A DNA stretch of 64,000 nucleotides from Strongylocentrotus purpuratus (taxonomy: Eukaryota > Echinodermata > Echinoidea > Camarodonta > Strongylocentrotidae), in the NCBI RefSeq assembly GCF_000002235.5, contig NW_022145606.1, positions 44,530,692-44,594,691 on the forward strand, in the 5' to 3' direction. Shown here piece by piece: positions 52,701 to 61,700 of the stretch (position 1 is the stretch's first letter; every line of letters begins with the position of its first letter). The position numbers were made by a program, and so were the translations under genes. The notes beneath the pieces were generated by a model. It did no database searches. It saw only the letters and a list, made by a program, of their open reading frames with translations, and was not told where the DNA came from.

Positions 52701-55700
52701 TTACGAGAGAAATTATGAACACATGCATCTTTTAATAACAATTTTCCATAGACACCTGAACAAAATCGGGTAAACAAAGAGTTCTTTCTTAAGTTACACA
52801 CATGGATCTAGTGCCTCTTGAAAATAGGCTCATGTATGTACATGTACATAAACAAGCAATACAACAGAATACTCCAGTTCAATATTTTGGAGAAAGATTA
52901 TTATGTCACAACTTATTTTTGTTTTATTGAAAAGCTGATGTAGGCCTATGTGTTGTATTCAAAAGTAACAGGCATAAGATAGTTATGGTGTTTTTTAGTG
53001 TTAGAATGTTATTAAGTTTGAAGTTTTGTTTATAACACCCTTCCAATAATAATGCACCTTCTAAGACTGGTTATAGTTTTTGAAGAAAAAAATAGTGCTC
53101 TGGTCAGGACCTTAGGGGAATATTATGCTTATATTTTAGAGCGTATCTGGTATGATAAGTATATCTGGGTGAAGAAGGAGGTAATGGAAGTTTGTTGTTT
53201 GGTAGTTGGAACGTAAGTTTTATATTATGTTTTTAAGAAACAGACAGTTTGTATGCGATCAGGAGTGGACATTTTCTGTCATTTTGAGAACCAAATTTTG
53301 CATCAGTGATATTCTGTTTCATTGAATTGAGTTTCCCGCAGAGAGGATTCAGTTGGTTTGATTAAAGAAGGAAGAGAGTAAATTTACTCCCCATAGGAAC
53401 TCAGTGTTATATGCTCTGGCTCCTAATAGGAGCCAGAGCATATAACACTGAGTTCCCATAGGACATATATTCATTCAGATGGTCATATCTTAGCCAATAC
53501 TTAACATATTCAATTGGTTTTCGACATTTGGACATTATTTTTGATGTTCTTTCGGAATATGAAGAAAAAACTGAGAAATTCTAAAAATAGATTTTTGATG
53601 ACGTCACACTTCACCACTCTATATGCCATTGGGTTATCAATTTCTACAGATTAGTGTACTTATAATGATTGGGCACCAAATGTAAAGAGAAAGTGAGTGA
53701 TTGCTTAGGCGCCTTGGATCAATTCGAGTGGCATTAATCACGCGGCTTTATGCAACGCGGCCTAGTTTGCGTGAAAGCCACAATCGTCCGAAACCCTCTA
53801 TTGAGAAGACGCCATGCGAAATCCCGCATAAAAGGGCGTACGGTCCAACGACTTTAGAACTGAGTGCGACCTTCTCATATTGCTTTCAACTGAAACCAGT
53901 TGACCGCCCTCTATAGGCCATGTAACTCTCAAACTATGCAGGGGCCGCGGAGGCGGGTGGCTGGGGCCTTTTCTTTTTTAGTGGACACGTTTCATAAAAG
54001 CTCCGAGACAAGAAAAAGGGGTTTGTAGATTGTTCGCATGCTCAGACCCCCCCCCCCCCCCCCTACTCTCAAAAACGTTCCGCGGTCCCTGCTATTTAGG
54101 GTCAGAATTCAGATTCCCTTCCTCAAAGGGATAACTTATTAAGAAATATTATTTATCATACATTTATACAAGTCATACATTAATGCTTTTTCTTCCTTTA
54201 ATATGTTTCGCTTTGTTGTAGCTTCATTTGTCTCGTTTTCGTTCCAAACTTCATTAATCTGTGTTGGGTTATCTTAAATAATATTTGACTTCTGGAACAT
54301 TTATAAACTTATAGGCAAACCGCTTGACTAATCATGAAAAGATTGTTTAATAGTTATAAATGAATGGGGCAAAATATGAGCTTTTTAAATGAAAGCGCCA
54401 TAAAAAAGAGTAACAACAACAAAAGCAGCAGCCTTCATTTTTTCTTTTATCCTCAAGCAAGGTTTTTATTTCCATAATTTCAATACATATTTACATTAAT
54501 AACTCAATGATTGAGTGAAACGAGTGAAAAATAACATAAAAATTAAAGCATATACAACAATTCTCCCAGCTTAGTATTATTTTCTCTGATTGCCCAATCA
54601 TGCCTAAACAAATCTTACCAACGACCCAGACTAGAAAATCGTTTTAACGTAACATTTTATCAACGAAGAAAATGGATATTACATTTAGAGTTCAGAAATA
54701 AACAATATGAAATGAAACAATAGGAGTGATCGAGAGGAAGGAAAAAGAGAGGTAGGAGATGAATTAAGACAAAAATAATAGAAAAAAAAACGTGGGGGAG
54801 AATTCAATAAAACAATCAACTTGAAGTTATATAAAAATGTGAGGAAAAAAAACCACCAAAAGTCTATCAAAGGTTTGTCCCCAGGTATATGAAATGAAAA
54901 GAATCTAACACAGTTACACGGGTAATTAACAAATTTAAATTCAGTGGTGAATTGTGACGTCATCAGTAAATCTATGTTTTGAATTTCTCAATTTTTCTTT
55001 ATTTCCTGAAAGAGCATCAACAATAATGTCCCAATATTGATAACAATTGAATATGTGAAGTATTGGCTGAGATATGACCATCTAGATAAATAAATTTCCA
55101 ATAGGAACTCAGTGTTATTTGCTCTGGCTTCTAATGATTTTATCTCGGACATTCAACGTTGCCTTTGCGCCATTATGTTAGTGATTGTGATAGATTTTGA
55201 GCGAAAGAATGGTAATTAGATAAGAAAAAAGTATTAAACAGGGAAACAAGACACACAAAGTCATATTGCCAGTTGAGGTTGACATAAAAGCAAGCGAAGG
55301 AAGATGGCTTTCATATTTAGAGTTCAGAAATAAACAATATGAATGAGAGGGGTTGGAGAGATAGAAAGTTGGACGAAGTCTGTACTATATTCATCATTAT
55401 GATATTTGTCTCTCTAATCATCCCCCCCGGCTCTTTTTTTCTTTATGTTGTGTTTGTTTATATATTTTCGCTGAAGTATAATGTCCGACGTATATTAACA
55501 CCATCAATATAGCATAATAAACATTTGTTTGTCATATCAGTTTGATGCAACAGAGATTTATATTAAAACGTCTTACTTCTTATAATTATCATTGTACTGT
55601 AATATTCTTCTCTCCGTTCACTTTAGCTTCTTCTGAATGTTTACGCTGTATTTCTTAATCTCTTGATGAAATATAAACACCAGAAGCTAGTATTTAGTGG

Positions 55701-58700
55701 ATGCAAACAAAACATTGCAGCTGATGGGTTCGAAAATCAAAATCATGAATAGACTTCCTGCTTTTTCACCGCAGATCATAACAAAGCGAATGAAAATGGG
55801 CAGACCGTAGTTCAGATAATCCGGCTATTGTTTTCTATCATTGGAATAATCCACCAGCTCCATCTTCTCACGCAAACAGGCCGGTGAATGGACTGTTGTT
55901 GTTGTTGTTTTATTTAGGCAAGTCAGTCAGTTTATGACCATTATTGCCGAATAATATGAACAAGTTTGTTTTTAATTCTAATTTACATATATGCACTCAC
56001 ATAATATGCGTGTATATTATGAATAATATATAAATAATATTTGTTTTTAAGATATATAATTATATATTACATTCCTTGGTCACGCTTTGCTTAAAAGAGA
56101 TTATGATTATGTCCATCATATGGACAGAATGAATTGAATGTGTATTTTCATTATATTATTTTGCAAGTACATGTAAAGGGCGGAATAGAAAACAATATGA
56201 AAGATGAAGATGGAAAACGACATTGGCAGATATAGACAAAGAGAGACAGACAGACAGAGAGAGAGATGAGAGAGAAAGAGAAGGAGAGACAGAGAGATGA
56301 GAGACAGAGAGAGAGAGAGAGAGATGAGAGAGTGAGAGAAAGTTAGATGCTTCATTATAATTGTACTACAGTACTATCATTATTAATATCATTTTCATTA
56401 TTATCTTTGTAATCATTCTAAAAAAAGCGGGGGAAAAATCTGGAAGTTTGTCTATTTAAGAATAGAAACAATATCTTTCGTGCTGGTATGGTGGCCCTGA
56501 AAAGGGCCGTTTGGTTATGATTTCAGGAAGAAGAAGAAGAACTCTTTTCATTCCTGCGCAGTTTTCGACACTTGCCGTTTACTGCATCACGAATGCGGCG
56601 GAGATTCATCGGGGCATCGAAGCGAGGAAATGATTTCCTAACTTGCGATTGAATCGCCTTGAACCGATCGATTTTATAACTACCGGTATATAGAATGATT
56701 ATACGAAAAGAGTTATGTCTGAGGCCTATCTACATCTATGTTACGTAAGAGGAACAATGAACTTGGCGAAAGGTAGCGTTCGTTGTCATGGTTATAAGCT
56801 CGAACAATGGAAGGGCGGATTATGAGGTACTAGGGTGCTTGCCGTCATGAGATTTCTTCAGGGCGAGCGCGGATTACGCTGCTCCCAATGAAGTACCAGC
56901 AGTATCAGAATTTCATGTGAAAGAGAAATGGACATGCTTATGAAGAAAAAAAAACGATAATAATGAATAATATGAAAGTACAACAAACAGGAGCAATTGA
57001 TAATGTTAGTTTATATGTTGCACGATTGGAGAAATAAAGTATCTTGAATCGTAATGTTGAATCTTGTGCAACAGTTTTGATTTATCCTAATAAGATTTTT
57101 TTTGTGTGATGTGAGCAAAATTAACGCTAATTTCTAAACGAATGTCAATCAATGATTTGTTACCTTCCTTCCATTACCCCTACCTAACAACAAACAACAA
57201 CAAAAGCCGGAGACACATTACTTGGGGGAGGGAGGAAGGCAAAAATGTATAATGAGTGCAGTTTTCACATTTTAATGAGATTTATTGAATGGAAGAGTAA
57301 AATCAACCCAAATTTGTAAACGATTATAAACAAATTTTTATAATTCATTGCTTTCCTTTCATTATTCATCACCCTCCCCATCTAAATAATGATAATAATA
57401 ATATGATGATGATGATTATAATGATAATAATAAGCCGGAGAAACACTAGCGTACGGGGGAGGGGGAGGGGGGGGGCACGGTGCAGGATGCGGATAGGGAG
57501 GCAGACTGCACCCATAATGGGTGGCCAGTGAAACAAAAGAGAGAGTGGGGGGAAAAGAGAGAGAAAGAGAAGAGAGGGAGAAAAGGAGATGAACAGGAGC
57601 AAGAGAAATTGTTTTCTTTGGAAAGGGCCTTATACCAAGTTCAAAGAAAAAAATAATATTTAAAACCTTCCGTAAAATGTGTTTTGCCTCTATGAGTTAA
57701 ATGACAATGGAATAGCTTAGTCTCCAAACAAGAATTCATGAATTCTTGTTCCAGCACGCAATTGTTTATACCGGCGAGAGAAAAAAAACCCACTAGTCTT
57801 TATTTCCATTAATTGCTGAAGAATTAAATTTGAATGGGGCTCCCATAACCTGTGTGTCTAGATTGACACCTCCAAGTTACCTCCCCGAAAAAAATCTACT
57901 TTTAAAAATGCATTCGGTTATATATACACAGATAAAACGTAATTGTTTAAAATGCTAACAGTTCATTACAATACAACAGCTTGTTGAATTTTTTAAACAG
58001 GTCTTATTACTTGTAAACAACCCTTTTAAACTGTGTTTTTATTGTGCATAATGATCCATTCCAAACATTTAAAGTACAGTGCTAACTAGACACGAACTCA
58101 AGCTAAGCTAAATAACTTAGTTTAGCCGCAGAGGGAGCTAAACAAGTATGACGAATCTTTCAATGGGCTGAAAATTTTCTGGCTTGAAAAGGACGTCACG
58201 GTCTTCGGACACACACAATGCGTCTTTACGCGGGCAAATCGTGCATCCGGGATTAACTCAATACGGCTTTGATGCATGCGCTCTCTGGTTAAAAAGCTGC
58301 AGCTTCTCGCACATGAGAATTAATCCAAGGCGCCTTAGTAAATGACTAATAATTATTCTTAATGGGAAGAAAATATAATTACCTATAAAAAAAAATATAT
58401 ATAAAAAAGGAGAGATAAAACAGACAGAGGGATTAAATAATGTAAGACTAGTATCATCTTAGATTGTTTACAACATGTATTACGTGCTTGTTTTTAGAGC
58501 AAAGGAAAAAAATTGATCTTGTAGCAAAATATCTGAAGGTCTAAGAATTGGATTTAAATCTAAAAAAAATTGATGCCTGCTACTTACATTATCATCTATG
58601 AGCTTTTCTCTGTTTTTGATCACTCCCCATGATGCTATACCGATGGCGACTATGTCGCTCCGTCCGGTGGCAAGGTTGTGGTGCCTCACAGCATCTCCTA

Positions 58701-61700
58701 CATACTTCATCACACCAGCATGGATGCCTCCCGTAATGATCCAGGCACCTAGAGAAGAAAACAATCATCATTTCATGTTCAGTTTATTCAATATTATATA
58801 CAGTCAAACCTGCTTTAGTGACCACCTCTCTACAAAGACCACATTTCTTGTTTCCCTTGAAAATGGTTTCTCATTGAAACATGTACTTGTAGAATTATGA
58901 GTGTGTGAGGTATTGTGAATGGATATTTGAAAGCGTGTTCACTCGTCACACAACATAACTCTTACTTTTTATTTTAGCTACGAGGAAGCAAGGTTGCACT
59001 GACAATAAATACAAGAAAGAAAGTATTCCCTTTTCGTTATGTTTATTGGATACTGATGAGGCTGGCCGTACACTTGCAAAGTGTAGCCAAGCACAAGCGA
59101 TGACTCAGAATGAGAATGCATATTATGAGAATTGAAGATATTGCACGTAGTTACATAGAATGGTCATGAATGAGAATGAACTTGAATAAATGGAATGACA
59201 TGAACAAAAGCTTACGACTGAATAGAAATGGCGTCGAAAGTCCAATGAAGATGAAGAGAGATGAAAACGAAGGAAGGGGCTCACGCGATGATGTGCGCGG
59301 AGTCTTGAAGAGGCGGAGATGCAGCTTCGTATTCGTGGCTGAAGAGCGGTGAAGGATCTCGACGCTGACGCTCGTGATGAAGATGATGGAGAAGCTCTCA
59401 GGCGAGAAGAGAAGAGATGTGGCGCTCGACGACGGAACAGTGGGTCGTTCGATGTCGGAGGCGAAGAGTATAAATGTAGACATCAAGCCGGTGGTGAATT
59501 AAGATGGAGCAGTGAGTCGCTCGTTGAATGATCCAGACTTTGATGGAGAAATTCATCAGAGTTACGGTGAGTCGAACTCGTTGATGAAAAGAGCTACCGG
59601 AACGAAGACACTGGCAGCTCCCAGCGGAGAATCAAGCGCTATGTCGGGTCATGATTATAACGTTCCACTGGGAAACTGCCAGCCCGATGAAAACGGCAGA
59701 GAAAGAGTTGACGTGCCGTAGAAGACGAAATAGGCACAGTAGAATAAAGCCTGGAGAGGAAATTGCGGAGACGTCTTGACTCGACCAAGATGAAAGCGGG
59801 AGTGAAGTAAAACCTCGTGGCGTCGAAGATACGCGGGTGAACGGGTGCGCGTAACCACGGTGCGTGATTGGAAGGATAAACACACGTGGTCCGAATAATG
59901 CATATAAATAAGAAGCGTGATGGAAAAATACTGGAGACATGAATGTACGATAAGAGTAATAGGGCGAATGTAAGAGCCGCTACATACTAAAGGAACTTGT
60001 CTACAAAGACCAATTTTTATGATTCCCTGGGGCGGTCGTTATAGACATGTTTCACTGTATCATATTAATTGTGTAAATGCTATGATATTGTCATATTATG
60101 TACAGCATGGAAAATGCTTATATTATAGTATTGATGACTGCTTTGAGAGAAATAGTTGTTTTTATACACTCAAGGGAAGGTTAGAATTGTGCTATTGCCC
60201 CGAGGCGTGCCGAGGGCAATAGCCCGAGAGCCAATATCCCGAGAGCCTATAAAAACAACTATTTCTCGAATATTAAAGCAGTCATTAATACTTTTATATG
60301 CCAAAAAAAAAAAAAAAAAAAAAAAAAACTTTTGTCGAAGATGGGATTCGATCTCTTGCGTACCAAAGGTGATGTAACGAAAACCGCCGCCTTAAACCGC
60401 TCGGCTATCGCGCTCTGTTACCAAACATAGCAGTTTTTTCTTATATACATTAAAATGGATTGAAAACGGCTTCGCGTGGTGGAAGCTTCGCAGCTGCTCC
60501 ATTAAACAGGCCCTTCTTTTACTTTTGCAATGCATATTGGCACGAATTTAGATCAAGATCTATCGGCAGATGTTGTTTTTTTGTTTTTGGAAGTTTATTT
60601 TCGTCTTAATGTCCACAATGCAAGATAAAATTGTCGGTAAGATCGATCGAGATTCAATTGTATTGAAATTACCGACCAATTCTTCGCACACGTACGGTAT
60701 CCTCGATCGCTCAGACCATTTTTTAACATGTAAACCTATGGGGTAACCATGGAGACTGACCTATTTTCCCAATAACCATGGTTATTGGGATTTGAACTGT
60801 TTTTTAACCATGGTTACCGGGAATTTTCGGGAACAGTTAAAGTTTATGAATGCAATTTCGACCAATCAGATTGCTGGATTACTTAAGTGAGGTATATAAT
60901 AGTTGCTATTGTTGTTATTACTGATGTTGTTTCTGCTATTGCTGCTACTGTTACTGTTGTTGTTGTTGTCATTATTATTCTTATTATTCATGTTAATTTA
61001 GTTACTGAGACTAAAGGCTGAAAGGAGTTAGGTTTTCTGATTATCACATTTTAGGAAACAAAAATGAATCTTATAAGTAGAGCAGTCAGTAAAAAGTAAA
61101 ACTAGATCCCTGTAAATCAAATTTAAGAGCAAACGTACTAGAGGAATGTCATGGCTATACCATTTTCCAAAAAAATGTGACCTTGAAATTGAACTATTCT
61201 ATGGGTGCCAATTACGATGACCTATTTGAAAACCTAATGAGCCAAAACTATGCTTTTACGATCTATTGTATTGAATACTGCTGGTACCAAATTTACAAGC
61301 AATTTCTCACTGCTTTTACAGACAGGCCTATCATCAAAGTGAACATATGGAAATTCAATCATTTCAGGTTAATGGCTGCAGACACAGGGTGGAATATCAA
61401 TACCCAAAAGGGACTTTTTATTAACTAAAATAAAAGATAAGTAAGTTATAAGAACAATGTTCAAAATTCTACCCAATCACGAAAACTCAAATAAACCCCA
61501 ATGGCTTGAAGTTGAGTTGGAAAAATAGGAATTTAACAATTTTCTGAAATAAATGGACTAAAGTTTGAGGAACTGCTTCTACCCTCTCTCCCTTTAACTG
61601 TCAAGCCAGCTCCAAGCTGGTATATTTCAGACAAGTTATGGGTATATTTGAGTCCATGAAACGAAATACAGTGTGAAGGTCAGACAAGATTGACCTTCGA

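Noticed and set aside
56116..56355. Ser/Leu-rich ORF
   Set aside because: It is a translation of a GA microsatellite.
59151..59940. Several overlapping ORFs on both strands
   Set aside because: They lie inside the 1.1-kb solo LTR, in purine-rich DNA, with no domain recognised.
61177..61428. 83-codon ORF
   Set aside because: No recognisable domain, no splice signals consistent with the TRPM frame, and it lies within intron B-C.
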